A stretch of 64,000 bases of DNA. It comes from Mesorhizobium escarrei (GTDB lineage Bacteria > Pseudomonadota > Alphaproteobacteria > Rhizobiales > Rhizobiaceae). The stretch spans positions 59,120 to 123,119 of the forward strand of contig NZ_CAKXZT010000173.1 of the NCBI RefSeq assembly GCF_935825525.1, read 5' to 3'. The notes below the pieces were generated by a model, which saw only the letters and a program-made list of their open reading frames with translations, had not been told where the DNA came from and did no database searches. Every line of letters begins with the position of its first letter. Positions within the stretch are counted from its first letter, which is position 1. This document shows positions 1 to 8,739 of the stretch, piece by piece. The translations under genes were made by a program, and so were the position numbers.

Positions 1-357
1 ATGTACCGGGCGGTCGATACCGGCCTCAGGACCATCGACGTCAGAACGCTCACCGAAGCCGCACAAATCCTCGGCGCAGGCTGGACCACCATCATCGCCC
101 GCATCATCCTGCCGAACGTGCTGATCGCCGTCTTGTCCGGTGCGTTCCTGAGTTTTGCCATCGTCATCGGCGAGTTCACGATGGCCTCGCTGCTGAATCG
201 CCCGGCCTTCGGCCCCTATCTGCAGAACATCGGCGCCAACAGTGCCTATGAGCCATCGGCACTGGCGCTCATTTCGTTCGCCATCACCTGGGGCTGCATG
301 TCGCTGATCCAGATCCTGTCGCGTTTTGCGCCGCGATCGGCGAATCGGCCAAACTGA
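1..357 (+). CDS. ABC transporter permease, 3' fragment
   Basis: This is the C-terminal part of an inner-membrane permease of the binding-protein-dependent family (PotB/PotC/AEP type). The gene enters from outside the window, so the ATG at base 1 is probably internal. Visible are the EAA-loop-like stretch (EAAQILGAGWTTIIARIILP, about residues 19-38), which normally contacts the ATPase, followed by two hydrophobic segments. It ends 29 bp before an ATPase gene on the same strand, so the two belong to one operon. The solute cannot be told from this piece; polyamine or phosphonate-type substrates are typical of the subfamily. Confidence 0.85.
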   Translation: MYRAVDTGLRTIDVRTLTEAAQILGAGWTTIIARIILPNVLIAVLSGAFLSFAIVIGEFTMASLLNRPAFGPYLQNIGANSAYEPSALALISFAITWGCMSLIQILSRFAPRSANRPN

Positions 358-386
358 TCGAAAAAGTACCGACCGAAAGAAAAGCC

Positions 387-1451
387 ATGGCCGAGCCATT
401 CCTCTCCATCCAGCAGGTTCGAAAATCCTTCGGCGCAACCACCGTCGTCCAAGACTTCAACCTCGACGTCGAGCCGGGCGAATTCGTCTCCTTCCTCGGG
501 CCATCGGGCTGCGGCAAGACGACGGTGCTGCGCATGGTCGCCGGCTTCGAGGAGCCGAGCGCCGGCAAGATCGTGGTGGCCGGCAAGGACATCACCCGGC
601 TCAAGCCCAACCAGCGCAATGTCGGCATGGTGTTCCAGGCCTATGCGCTGTTTCCCAACCTGACGGTGGCGCAAAACATCGGCTTCGGGCTGAAGGTCGC
701 CGGCATGCCCAAGGCCGATGCCGACAGGCGCGTTGCCGAGATGCTCGACCTCATCAAGCTTCCGCAGATGGGCGACCGCTATCCTTATCAGCTCTCCGGT
801 GGCCAGCAGCAGCGTATCGCGCTGGCGCGGGCGATTGCGCCGAAGCCGAAGCTCCTGCTGCTCGATGAGCCGCTGTCGGCGCTCGACGCCAAGGTGCGCG
901 TGTCGCTGCGCGAGGAAATCCGCTCGATCCAGAAGAAGCTCGGCATCACCACCGTCTTCGTCACCCACGACCAGGAAGAGGCGCTGTCGATCTCCGACCG
1001 CATCGCTGTCATGTATGGCGGCAAGGCCGAGCAGGTCGGCACGCCGTTCGAGATCTACAACCGGCCGGCGACCAAGTTCGTCGCCAATTTCGTCGGCACG
1101 CTGAACGTGCTCGAAGGCACCGTCACCGATGCAGCGTCGGGCAAGGTGCGCGTCAATTCGCAAGAGGTCTCGCTGCAGGGAAAGCTAAACGGCTCCAAGT
1201 CCGGCGACACGCTGTCGCTGGCGCTGCGGCCCGAGGCGATTTCGCTCGGCCGCCAACCCGGCCGCGACTCCAGTCTTTCGGGCGAGATCACCGAAGTGCA
1301 CTTCCTCGGCTCGGTCATCCGGGTTCGCGTCGGCATCGGCGGCAGCACGGTATCGCTCGACACGTTCAACAGCCCGGCCTCGCCGCCTCCCGCCGTCGGC
1401 GAGAAGGCCGAGATTTCCTTTTCGTCGGGCGACATGCTGGTGCTGCATTAA
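387..1451 (+). CDS. ABC transporter ATP-binding protein, PotA-like
   Basis: This 354-residue cytoplasmic ATPase would power the permease encoded just upstream. Walker A is GPSGCGKT at residues 38-45, the signature LSGGQ is at 136-140, Walker B LLLLDEP is at 156-162, and the switch-histidine region VTHDQEEA follows. The C-terminal third (about 235-354) has the beta-rich character of the TOBE domain found in PotA, FbpC and UgpC transporters. Length is normal. The family imports polyamines, iron or aminoethylphosphonate; the solute-binding protein is not in the window, so the substrate is open. Confidence 0.9.
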   Translation: MAEPFLSIQQVRKSFGATTVVQDFNLDVEPGEFVSFLGPSGCGKTTVLRMVAGFEEPSAGKIVVAGKDITRLKPNQRNVGMVFQAYALFPNLTVAQNIGFGLKVAGMPKADADRRVAEMLDLIKLPQMGDRYPYQLSGGQQQRIALARAIAPKPKLLLLDEPLSALDAKVRVSLREEIRSIQKKLGITTVFVTHDQEEALSISDRIAVMYGGKAEQVGTPFEIYNRPATKFVANFVGTLNVLEGTVTDAASGKVRVNSQEVSLQGKLNGSKSGDTLSLALRPEAISLGRQPGRDSSLSGEITEVHFLGSVIRVRVGIGGSTVSLDTFNSPASPPPAVGEKAEISFSSGDMLVLH

Positions 1452-1482
1452 AAGCGGCAGACACCGGGATTGGATCGCCGAT

Positions 1483-2031
1483 CTATTCGGCGGGGCAACG
1501 GCCCCAAATGAACGGCATTTCGAGGTCGAAATCGACCTCAAGCAGGGTATTGGGTGTCATCATCAGCAATGCACTCGTCCCATTGGCATTTCTCAGAATT
1601 TGTTTGCCGTTTCCCCCTAACGTCCCGAGGACTTCCATTTGCTGTTGGATGTTCCATCGGTAGTTGTAGGACATTCCCGTTTTGAAAATATACTCTTTGT
1701 GGATCGCCTGCTTCGCCCGGGGAACGATAGGCGCGATGATTTCGAAGGAATAGTCGGTCAATTTCTTGAAAGACTCTCCATACTTAAAACAGTATTTCTT
1801 CATACTGTCTTCGCTGGTCAGATCGGAATATCCAAGATCAACCCATTTCCCTTCTATGATGGAGAGCAATCTCTCATTCGTCTGCTGCGCCCAGAGTCCC
1901 ATCCCTGGGTCCGGTCTCGAAGTTCCCAATAGTTTGATCTTTGCCGCCAGCAATTCGTCGTATAGCGCGGAAGCCTTGGCGACAGGTGAAAAGAGTATCA
2001 ACGTGCACAATGCTATGAATAGTCTTGGCAC
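1483..2031 (-). CDS. secreted hypothetical protein
   Basis: A 182-residue protein of unknown function. It starts with GTG at 2031, with GAGGAG six bases upstream. The first 20 or so residues (PRLFIALCTLILFSPVAKAS) form a good signal peptide, so it is probably periplasmic. I see no known domain; the mature part is mixed alpha/beta with many aromatic residues and Cys near residues 82 and 179. The gene is clearly more AT-rich than its neighbours, which fits a recently acquired or poorly conserved gene. It is convergent with the ABC ATPase gene, with 31 bp between the stops. Confidence 0.65.
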   Translation of the reverse strand: MPRLFIALCTLILFSPVAKASALYDELLAAKIKLLGTSRPDPGMGLWAQQTNERLLSIIEGKWVDLGYSDLTSEDSMKKYCFKYGESFKKLTDYSFEIIAPIVPRAKQAIHKEYIFKTGMSYNYRWNIQQQMEVLGTLGGNGKQILRNANGTSALLMMTPNTLLEVDFDLEMPFIWGRCPAE

Positions 2032-2111
2032 TGGGAACTCCTCGCGCGGCTAAACCGGTACAAAGATTTGAATTCGGCGTCTGGTAGTAAACGACTGGTG
2101 TCGTCGACAGG

Positions 2112-2738
2112 TCAAGCCGGCGGGATGAACGGCTGGCTCACCGTCCTGAAGACCGGCAGTGCTTCCAGCCGCGCGGTATGGGCGGCGAGCGCTGGAAACG
2201 CGGCGAGCGAAGCCAGGCCGGGATGCGCCTCGCCAAGGAAGCGGAGCACGGCGGCAACCGCGATGTCGGCGTGACCGATGCGATCGCCGAACCAGTAGGT
2301 TTCAGGCTTTGTGCTGCGATCGGCTTCCAGTACGGCCATCACGCCTTCTATCTGCTTGCGGCAGCGCTCGACCCAGAGGCCCGAGACCGGCTCGTGCATT
2401 AGCCTCTCGTAGAACAGGCTGACCGCCTTATCGCCCAGCCCGGTTGCCAAAGCGGCTATCTTCAGCGCTTGGCGGCGCGCCGGCTCGTCGGTCGGAAACA
2501 TCCTGTGCTCGGCCGCTACAAGGCTGTCCAGATGGTCCAGCATGGCGTGGCTCTCGATGAGCACCTCGCCATCGTCCAGCACCAGGGTTGGCACGCGCGT
2601 CAGCGGATTGTAGGGCCTGATCTTGTCCGCATCGCCGAAGGTCGACCAGGGACGATGTTCAAACGGCAGGTTGTACATGGTCAGCGCTATGCCGACGCGA
2701 CGGACGAAGGGCGAGTCATATTGGCCGATGAGGATCAT
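2112..2738 (-). CDS. glutathione S-transferase family protein
   Basis: This 208-residue cytosolic protein has the thioredoxin-fold N-terminal domain (starting MILIGQYDSPFVRRVGIAL), a cis-proline site (TRVPTLVLDDG) followed by the ESHAMLDHL motif that binds the gamma-glutamyl part of glutathione, and an all-helical C-terminal domain from about residue 90. The Ser of YDSPFVRRV is the likely activating residue. Length is typical of bacterial GSTs. The physiological substrate cannot be predicted. It stands alone between a hypothetical gene and a divergent antiporter gene. Confidence 0.88.
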   Translation of the reverse strand: MILIGQYDSPFVRRVGIALTMYNLPFEHRPWSTFGDADKIRPYNPLTRVPTLVLDDGEVLIESHAMLDHLDSLVAAEHRMFPTDEPARRQALKIAALATGLGDKAVSLFYERLMHEPVSGLWVERCRKQIEGVMAVLEADRSTKPETYWFGDRIGHADIAVAAVLRFLGEAHPGLASLAAFPALAAHTARLEALPVFRTVSQPFIPPA

Positions 2739-2862
2739 GACCCAAGCTTATACGCAGACAACCGCCTCAACGCATACTGCCAAGTCAGAGCTCAACGGCC
2801 AATCAACAGCAGCTGATGGTTTTACCACTGCCAATCGTTTTGTTCCGCCGCTACGATAAGGC

Positions 2863-4413
2863 ATGGCGCTTTTCGAGCTGACCCTTGTTCTCCTGCTGAT
2901 CGCCGTCGCGCTGACGGCGTTGTCGCGACGGCTGGAGGTTCCCTATCCTTCGCTGCTGGCTTTGGCCGGGGTTGGAATTGCCTTTGTGCCCGGCGCACCG
3001 ACTATCGAGATCGATCCGGAACTGGCGCTTGCTCTGTTCATCGCGCCGGTGCTTCTCGATGCCGCCTATGACACTTCGCTGCGCGACCTGAAGCGCTACC
3101 GGCTGTCGTTGGCGCTGCTGGCGCTTGGCGCCGTGGTCTTCACTACCGTGGTGGTTGCTTTCGTCGGCTGGAAGATGGCCGGCCTGCCGATCGCTGCAGC
3201 GATCGCGCTCGGCGCCATCGTTGCACCGCCGGATGCGGTGGCGGCATCTGCTGTGCTCAGCCAGTTCAAGGTGCCGCACCGCATCACCGCCATCCTGCAG
3301 GGCGAGAGCCTGCTCAACGATGCCACAGCGCTGTTGATCTACCGGATCACTGTGACGGCGGCGCTCGGCCCCATTCTGCTGAGTAGCGCCGTTCCAACGA
3401 TCCTGCTGTCGACGATCGGCAGCCTTGCGGCCGGTTATCTGCTTGGCCGTTTCTCGCTGCTGACGCTCACCCGCATCGAGGATGCGGCAAGCAGCACAGT
3501 AGTGCAATTCGCCGGAACATTCGGGGTCTGGATCCTGGCTGACAGGCTGGGCCTTTCCGCCATCATCACCATTGTCGTCTACGCCATGACGATCGCGCGC
3601 ACCGCACCTCGCCTGATGTCGGCCAGAAGGCGTGTCAGCACCTATTCGGTCTGGGAGTCGGCGGTGTTCGTGCTCAACGTGCTGGCCTTCGTGCTGATGG
3701 GCCTGCAGGCACGCTCGATCGTCGGCCGGCTCTCCGGCGAAGGGCAGGGCGAAGCCTTTCTCTTCGCCGCAACGGTGCTGGCCGTCGTCATCGTGGCACG
3801 CCTCGTTTGGGTGGCAAGCTACGTTGCGATCATACGATGGCTTGCCCGCTTCGACGGCGAAGACAAAAGGCGGGATATGCCGACGTTTGGCGGCGCCGTG
3901 CTTGTCGGTTGGTGCGGCATGCGGGGGCTGGTGACGCTGGTGGTGGCCATTGCGCTGCCGGCCGGCTTCCCTGGCCGCGATCCGATCGTGCTTGCCGCCT
4001 TCGCGGTGGTTCTCGGCACGCTGGTGCTGCAAGGGATGACGCTGAAGCCGCTGCTGCGCCTGCTGAACTTCGACCCCGACAGGACGGTCGACCACGAAGT
4101 GGCGCAGGCGCGCGTTGTCATCATGGAGGCGGCCCTCAAGGTGTTGAGCGGCAAGACGTCGAGTGCCGCTTCCGCCGTGCGCGAGCAATATACGGCCCAG
4201 CGCACGATTGCCGAAAACCCTGAGAACGCGCAGGCGGCAACGGAGTACGACCGGCTGCGCCTCTATGCCATCAACGGCCAGCGCGACGCCCTGGAGGAAC
4301 TGCGCCGCAACGGGACGATCGGCGACGAAGCCTATCACCGGTTGGAGGAAGAGATCGACTGGTCGGAACTGGCGGCGTCGCCGGCGGGCCGGTTCCAGCC
4401 GCTGACGACGTAG
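2863..4413 (+). CDS. Na+/H+ antiporter, CPA1 family
   Basis: A 516-residue inner-membrane protein with about 11-12 hydrophobic segments over residues 1-400 and a charged cytoplasmic tail of about 115 residues. The conserved CPA1 core is visible: ALGAIVAPPDAVAASAVL (discontinuous helix with the ion-binding Asp) and GESLLNDATALLIY (ND motif). It would exchange Na+ or K+ for H+ in pH and salt homeostasis. The tail, rich in Glu, Arg and Gln, resembles the regulatory tails of the YjcE/NhaP group. Start at ATG 2863; no operon partner is obvious. Confidence 0.92.
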   Translation: MALFELTLVLLLIAVALTALSRRLEVPYPSLLALAGVGIAFVPGAPTIEIDPELALALFIAPVLLDAAYDTSLRDLKRYRLSLALLALGAVVFTTVVVAFVGWKMAGLPIAAAIALGAIVAPPDAVAASAVLSQFKVPHRITAILQGESLLNDATALLIYRITVTAALGPILLSSAVPTILLSTIGSLAAGYLLGRFSLLTLTRIEDAASSTVVQFAGTFGVWILADRLGLSAIITIVVYAMTIARTAPRLMSARRRVSTYSVWESAVFVLNVLAFVLMGLQARSIVGRLSGEGQGEAFLFAATVLAVVIVARLVWVASYVAIIRWLARFDGEDKRRDMPTFGGAVLVGWCGMRGLVTLVVAIALPAGFPGRDPIVLAAFAVVLGTLVLQGMTLKPLLRLLNFDPDRTVDHEVAQARVVIMEAALKVLSGKTSSAASAVREQYTAQRTIAENPENAQAATEYDRLRLYAINGQRDALEELRRNGTIGDEAYHRLEEEIDWSELAASPAGRFQPLTT

Positions 4414-4509
4414 CTACGCTGCCTGGGCCCAAGCTCTCTCCATCCGGCTGCACATTGCAACCAATTCGCCAAACCGCTACTGCCATCACGAAATTGAGCC
4501 GGATAAGCA

Positions 4510-5424
4510 ATGAAGCTGGTCAGCTACAACATCCAGTACGGGTTCGGCGGCGACGACCGCTATGATCTCGCGCGGGCGGCGCGTGTCGTGGCGGGCGCCG
4601 ACATCATCGCCTTGCAGGAAGTGGAGCGGCACTGGCAGCGCAGCAACGAGGACGACCAGCCGGAAATCCTTTCGCGGCTGCTGCCCGAATACTATTGGGT
4701 TTATGGGCCGGCCTTCGACATGGACGCCAGCGAGCGACGTGACGGTCGCATCGTCAACCGGCGGCGGCAATTCGGCACCATGCTCCTGTCGAAGCTGCCG
4801 ATCGCCTGGTCGCGCCTGCACACGCTGCCGCTGCGCCGCACCGTGCGTCCGCTCAACACCCGCAACGCAGCACTCGAATGCATGATCCGCACCCCTGCCG
4901 GTCCGGTGCGGGTGCTTTCGCTGCATCTGGCGCATATGGCCGCCGAAGAGCGGCTGGAGCAGATCGATTATTTGCTCGCCGAGCATCGCCGGGCGCCGTC
5001 CGACGGCGGCCCGTGGAGCGGCGCCGATGACGAACCCGAGCGCAACTGGAGCAATGGCGAGCCGGAGCCGGAAAACCCGCTGGCGGCGATCTGGATGGGC
5101 GATTTCAACATGGAGCCGGGCAGCGCCGAATACCGGCGCGTCGTCGGCAGCACGCCATATCATCGCGGTGCTGCCTATCTCGGCGGTTTTGTCGATGCCG
5201 CGGCCGTCGGCAGCGAACCGACGGCGGATTTCCATACCCATGTGAAGACCATCGACGGCAGGCTGACAAAACGACGGCTCGACCACTGCTTCGTCGGCGG
5301 AATGTTGGCGGGACGGGTGCGCTCGGTCAGTGCCGATATCGACGAAATCGCCTCCGACCATTTTCCGCTGCGGGTCGACATCGACCTGGAAACGCCGTTC
5401 GCGACGGGGACCGAAGGCGCATGA
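4510..5424 (+). CDS. endonuclease/exonuclease/phosphatase family protein
   Basis: A 304-residue metal-dependent phosphoesterase of the EEP superfamily. Motifs in order: MKLVSYNIQYG (N-terminal strand with metal-binding Asn), IIALQEVE (catalytic Glu), LSLHLAHMAAEER (catalytic His), AIWMGDFNMEP (Asp/Asn pair), RLDHCFV and ASDHFPLRVDI (C-terminal Asp-His). No signal peptide is present, so it acts in the cytosol. The family covers DNA repair nucleases, sphingomyelinases and inositol phosphatases; the substrate here is unknown. It ends 7 bp before the EamA gene and is likely cotranscribed with it. Confidence 0.88.
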   Translation: MKLVSYNIQYGFGGDDRYDLARAARVVAGADIIALQEVERHWQRSNEDDQPEILSRLLPEYYWVYGPAFDMDASERRDGRIVNRRRQFGTMLLSKLPIAWSRLHTLPLRRTVRPLNTRNAALECMIRTPAGPVRVLSLHLAHMAAEERLEQIDYLLAEHRRAPSDGGPWSGADDEPERNWSNGEPEPENPLAAIWMGDFNMEPGSAEYRRVVGSTPYHRGAAYLGGFVDAAAVGSEPTADFHTHVKTIDGRLTKRRLDHCFVGGMLAGRVRSVSADIDEIASDHFPLRVDIDLETPFATGTEGA

Positions 5425-5431
5425 GCCGCCG

Positions 5432-6277
5432 ATGACCTTGTTCGTCTTCTTCGCGGTGCTTGCCGCCGCCGCCATGCATGCGATCTGGAACGCGCTGGTC
5501 AAGGTCCATCTCGACCGTTTTTTGTCGATCACGCTGATGACGCTCGGCATGGGCGCCGTGGCGCTTCTGGCGCTGCCATTTGTCGAGGTGCCGAAAGCGG
5601 AAGTGTGGCCCTACATCATCGCTTCGGTGATCTTCCACACGGGCTACAGGACGTTCCTGATCGGCGCCTACAAGGCCGGCGATTTCGCCCAGACCTATCC
5701 GCTGGCGCGCGGCACGGCGCCGCTGCTTGCAGCACTTGGCGGCATCGTGGCCGTCGCCGAAGTTCCGGCGCCGCTCGCCATCCTCGGCATTGTTCTATTG
5801 TCGGCCGGGACGACGGTGCTGTCGTTTCGCGGCGGCGCGCATCTGGAAAGGCTGAACCTGCGCGCCGTCGGCTTTGCGCTGGGCACCTCGATCTTCATCG
5901 CCAGCTATACGCTGTCCGACGGCAGCGGCGCGCGGCTGGCCGCGACGGCGTCCAGCTATGCCGCATGGCTGTTCGTCTGCGATGCGCTGTGGGCGCTGGT
6001 GCTGTGCCTGATCTTTCGCGGACCAAAGGCGCTGCCGGTGCTGGCGCGCGACTGGAAGGCCGGTGTGTACACCGGCGTGCTCAGCGGCACCGCCTACTGG
6101 ATCGTGATGTGGGCGATGACCAAGGCGCCGATCGCCTCGGTCGCGGCGCTGCGCGAAACCTCGATCTTGTTCGCCATGATGATCTCGGTGTTTGCGCTCG
6201 GCGAGAAGATGACGGGATGGCGCGGTGCTGCCGTGCTCAGCATTGTTGCCGGCGTCGTCGCGCTGAGGCTCGGATAG
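5432..6277 (+). CDS. EamA/DMT family transporter
   Basis: A 281-residue inner-membrane protein with about ten hydrophobic helices arranged as two EamA repeats of about 140 residues, as in drug/metabolite transporters. I chose the ATG at 5432 because the protein then begins directly with the first helix (MTLFVFFAVLAAAAMHAIWN); the reading frame is open further upstream, but that part overlaps the preceding gene and is hydrophilic. The substrate is not predictable. Its end lies next to a mosaic repeat (6289-6349) and it is convergent with a GMC oxidoreductase gene. Confidence 0.88.
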   Translation: MTLFVFFAVLAAAAMHAIWNALVKVHLDRFLSITLMTLGMGAVALLALPFVEVPKAEVWPYIIASVIFHTGYRTFLIGAYKAGDFAQTYPLARGTAPLLAALGGIVAVAEVPAPLAILGIVLLSAGTTVLSFRGGAHLERLNLRAVGFALGTSIFIASYTLSDGSGARLAATASSYAAWLFVCDALWALVLCLIFRGPKALPVLARDWKAGVYTGVLSGTAYWIVMWAMTKAPIASVAALRETSILFAMMISVFALGEKMTGWRGAAVLSIVAGVVALRLG

Positions 6278-6288
6278 ACGCTGCGGAC

Positions 6289-6349
6289 CATGCGCAAATC
6301 AAAGTTCTACAGCGTCCTTTGCACGTCCATAGGACGCGTGGCGCTGTAG
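6289..6349. repeat. RIME-like mosaic repeat C, copy 1
   Basis: About 60 bp containing TACAGCGTCC...GGACGCG and a terminal GCGCTGTAG that pairs with CTACAGCG at its start. A second copy lies at 28316-28378 in the same orientation and shares CATGCGCAA, ATCAAAGT, TACAGCGTCC and GGACGCG. The unit can fold into a long hairpin. Here it overlaps the end of a coding sequence (see findings). Confidence 0.75.
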
Positions 6350-7965
6350 TTGCCTGAGAATACGGCCGGCGGCAGCGGCTCGCGGCCAAGGATCAGATCG
6401 GCGCCTTTTTCGCCGACCATGATGGTTGGCGCATTGGTGTTGGAGGATGGGATGCGCGGCATTACCGAAGCATCGCAGACGCGCAGACCCTCGATGCCGC
6501 GCAGCCTGAGATCCGGCGTCACCACGCTCATCGCGTCATGGCCCATGCGGCAGGTCCCGACGGGGTGGTGGTCGGTCTTGGAACTGCGGCAGGCATAGTC
6601 GAACAGCTCGTCGTCGTCGGTGAGTGTCGGTCCCGGCAGCACCTCGCGCAACACGTAGGGGGCAAGTGCCTTCTGCCGCATGATCTCGCGCGCCAGCCTG
6701 AGCCCCTTGATCGACATGTCGCGATCGTAGGGGTCGGACCAGTAATTCGGATCGATCAACGGGCCGTCGGCCGGGTCGGCGCTGTTCAGTCGCACCGTGC
6801 CGCGCGAATGCGGGCGCAGGAACGCCGAGTTCAGCGTCACGCCCGGATTTTTCAGCTTCTCGACGCCGGCCTCGATGCCGGAGCCGAGGCCGAGATGGAG
6901 CTGGATATCGGGCGAGGCGGCGGTCGGGTCGGCGTACCAGAAGCCGCCGGTTTCAAACAGGCTGGAGGCAACCGGACCTTTTTTCAGCAGCAGGTACTGC
7001 AAGCCGGCCCACACCGTCCGGTGCAGCTTGGCGTAGTTGTCGTAGGTGTGGTCGCCGGTGCATTCGGCAATGACGAACAGGTCGAGATGATCCTGCAGGT
7101 TGCAGCCGACGCCGGGCAGATCGAGCACCGGCGTCACGCCGACCGACTTCAGATGGTCGGCCGGGCCAATGCCCGACTGCATCAAGAGCTTCGGCGAGCC
7201 GATGGCGCCGGACGAGACGATCACTTCGCGCTCGGCGCGCAGGATCGTCGGTTGGCCACCCGGCCTGTCGACGATCTCGACGCCAGTGGCGCGGCCCTTG
7301 TCGATGACGATGCGCGTGACCAGCACATCTGTCCTGACGGTCAGGTTTTTTCGCGCGCGGATCGGCCTGAGATAGGCGACCGAGGCGGACGAGCGTCTCG
7401 CGTCCTTCTGCGTCAATTGATAATAGCCGACGCCTTCTTGGGCTGCCCCGTTGAAGTCCGGATTGAAAGGAATGCCCATTTCCTGCCCGGCGCGAAAATA
7501 GGCCTCGCAGATCGGCAGCGGCGCAATCGGGTTCGACACGCCGAGCGGACCCTGGTCGCCGTGAAAATCGTTGGCGTAGCGCTGGTTGTTCTCGGCCCGC
7601 TTGAAATAGGGCAGCACGTCGCGATAGCCCCAGCCGGCAAGGCCCTCTTCCTTCTCCCAGGCGTCGTAGTCGCGGGCATTGCCGCGCGTGTAGATCTGGG
7701 CGTTGATGGAGGAGCCGCCGCCGATCACCTTGGCCTGGGTATATCGGAAGACGCGATCCTTCATGTGCTTTTGCGGCACGGTCGACCAGCCCCAGGCGGC
7801 GATGCCCTTGGTCATCTTGGCGAAACCTGCCGGCATGTGGATCAGCGGGTGCCAGTCCTTGCCGCCGGCCTCGAGCAGCAGCACCTGATGCGATGGATCT
7901 TCGCTCAGCCGGTTGGCGAGGACGCAGCCGGCCGGGCCGGCGCCGACGATGATGTAGTCGGTCAT
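6307..7965 (-). CDS. GMC family FAD oxidoreductase, choline-dehydrogenase type
   Basis: A 552-residue flavoprotein that would oxidise a primary or secondary alcohol. The FAD dinucleotide fold has GAGPAG at 8-13; GGGSSINAQIYTRGN is the GMC signature 1 and VSSGAIGSPKLLMQSGIGP signature 2. The active-site region HPVGTCRMG (His467) and NTNAPT (Asn509/Asn511) are intact. BetA-like enzymes often oxidise choline, but this branch also takes polyethylene glycol, alkanols and other alcohols. It is the last gene of the LacI-headed catabolic block, 12 bp after the SDR gene. Its final 12 or so residues are encoded by mosaic repeat C. Confidence 0.9.
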   Translation of the reverse strand: MTDYIIVGAGPAGCVLANRLSEDPSHQVLLLEAGGKDWHPLIHMPAGFAKMTKGIAAWGWSTVPQKHMKDRVFRYTQAKVIGGGSSINAQIYTRGNARDYDAWEKEEGLAGWGYRDVLPYFKRAENNQRYANDFHGDQGPLGVSNPIAPLPICEAYFRAGQEMGIPFNPDFNGAAQEGVGYYQLTQKDARRSSASVAYLRPIRARKNLTVRTDVLVTRIVIDKGRATGVEIVDRPGGQPTILRAEREVIVSSGAIGSPKLLMQSGIGPADHLKSVGVTPVLDLPGVGCNLQDHLDLFVIAECTGDHTYDNYAKLHRTVWAGLQYLLLKKGPVASSLFETGGFWYADPTAASPDIQLHLGLGSGIEAGVEKLKNPGVTLNSAFLRPHSRGTVRLNSADPADGPLIDPNYWSDPYDRDMSIKGLRLAREIMRQKALAPYVLREVLPGPTLTDDDELFDYACRSSKTDHHPVGTCRMGHDAMSVVTPDLRLRGIEGLRVCDASVMPRIPSSNTNAPTIMVGEKGADLILGREPLPPAVFSGNYSATRPMDVQRTL

Positions 7966-7977
7966 GGCGTCACCTGT

Positions 7978-8739
7978 TCACAGCCTCGGCACCGACAGCG
8001 CACCGTCGACATTGATGATCGAGCCGGTCGAAAAACCGAGCTTTCCGCCGGCGAGTGCCACTACGGCGGCGCCGACATCGGCGGCTTCGCCCCAGCGCTT
8101 TGCCGGCACCAGCCCGCCGTCGATCAGCGCGTCATATTTGGCGGTGACGCCTGACGTCATGTCGGTGTGGATGATGCCCGGCCGCACCTCGAATACGCCG
8201 ATGTTGTCGGCGGCGAGGCGTAGCGCCAGGGTTTTCACCCACATCGAAAGTCCGGCCTTGGAGATGCAGTAGTCGGCACGTTCCGGCGAGGCCATTTCGG
8301 CGCTGACCGAGGTGATGCTGATGATCGTTTTTGGAAAATCACCCGGCGCCGCAAGCATCGCCCTGGCGACGGCCTGGCTGAGGAACACGGTGCCGCGCAG
8401 ATTGATGGCGAGAATCCGGTCGAAATTTTCCGGTTTCAATTCCAGCAGGTCGCCGCGTACCACGGCGCCGATGCCGGCATTGTTGATCAGGCAGTCGATG
8501 CGGCCGAAGGCGCTTGTCGCGGCATCGACCAATGCGGCATGATCGTCGAGGTCGGCAATGTCGCCGCAATGGTAGGCGAATTTCGCGCCGCGGGCGGTGA
8601 TGTCAGCGGCAAGCCCGTCGCCGGCTATTTCGGCAAGGTCCACGACAAGGATATCAAAACCCGCATCGGCCAGCGCTTCGGCGCAGGCAAGGCCGATGCC
8701 ACGCGCGCCGCCGGTGACGATGGCTGCCGGGCGGCTCAT
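7978..8739 (-). CDS. SDR family NAD(P)-dependent oxidoreductase
   Basis: A 253-residue classical short-chain dehydrogenase. Cofactor motif TGGARGIG at 9-16, NNAG near 86-89, and the catalytic Ser144, Tyr157 and Lys161 (YCISK) are all present. I placed the start at ATG 8739, which overlaps the stop of the upstream GMC gene by 4 bp (ATGA). Asp35 after the second strand suggests NAD+ preference. Such enzymes act on sugars, polyols or 3-hydroxyacyl substrates; in this operon it probably oxidises or reduces a keto/hydroxy intermediate of the imported compound. Confidence 0.92.
   Translation of the reverse strand: MSRPAAIVTGGARGIGLACAEALADAGFDILVVDLAEIAGDGLAADITARGAKFAYHCGDIADLDDHAALVDAATSAFGRIDCLINNAGIGAVVRGDLLELKPENFDRILAINLRGTVFLSQAVARAMLAAPGDFPKTIISITSVSAEMASPERADYCISKAGLSMWVKTLALRLAADNIGVFEVRPGIIHTDMTSGVTAKYDALIDGGLVPAKRWGEAADVGAAVVALAGGKLGFSTGSIINVDGALSVPRL

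Noticed and set aside
246..1163. 305-residue open frame on the minus strand under the ABC ATPase gene
   Set aside because: High-GC antisense shadow; Arg/His/Asp-rich composition, no family resemblance, and the plus strand encodes a clear ATPase.
64..1451. Assignment of the first ABC transporter to a named substrate
   Set aside because: No binding protein in the window, and the ATPase subfamily serves several solutes.
2851..4338. 495-residue frame antisense to the antiporter gene
   Set aside because: His/Arg/Gln-rich shadow with no recognisable motif.
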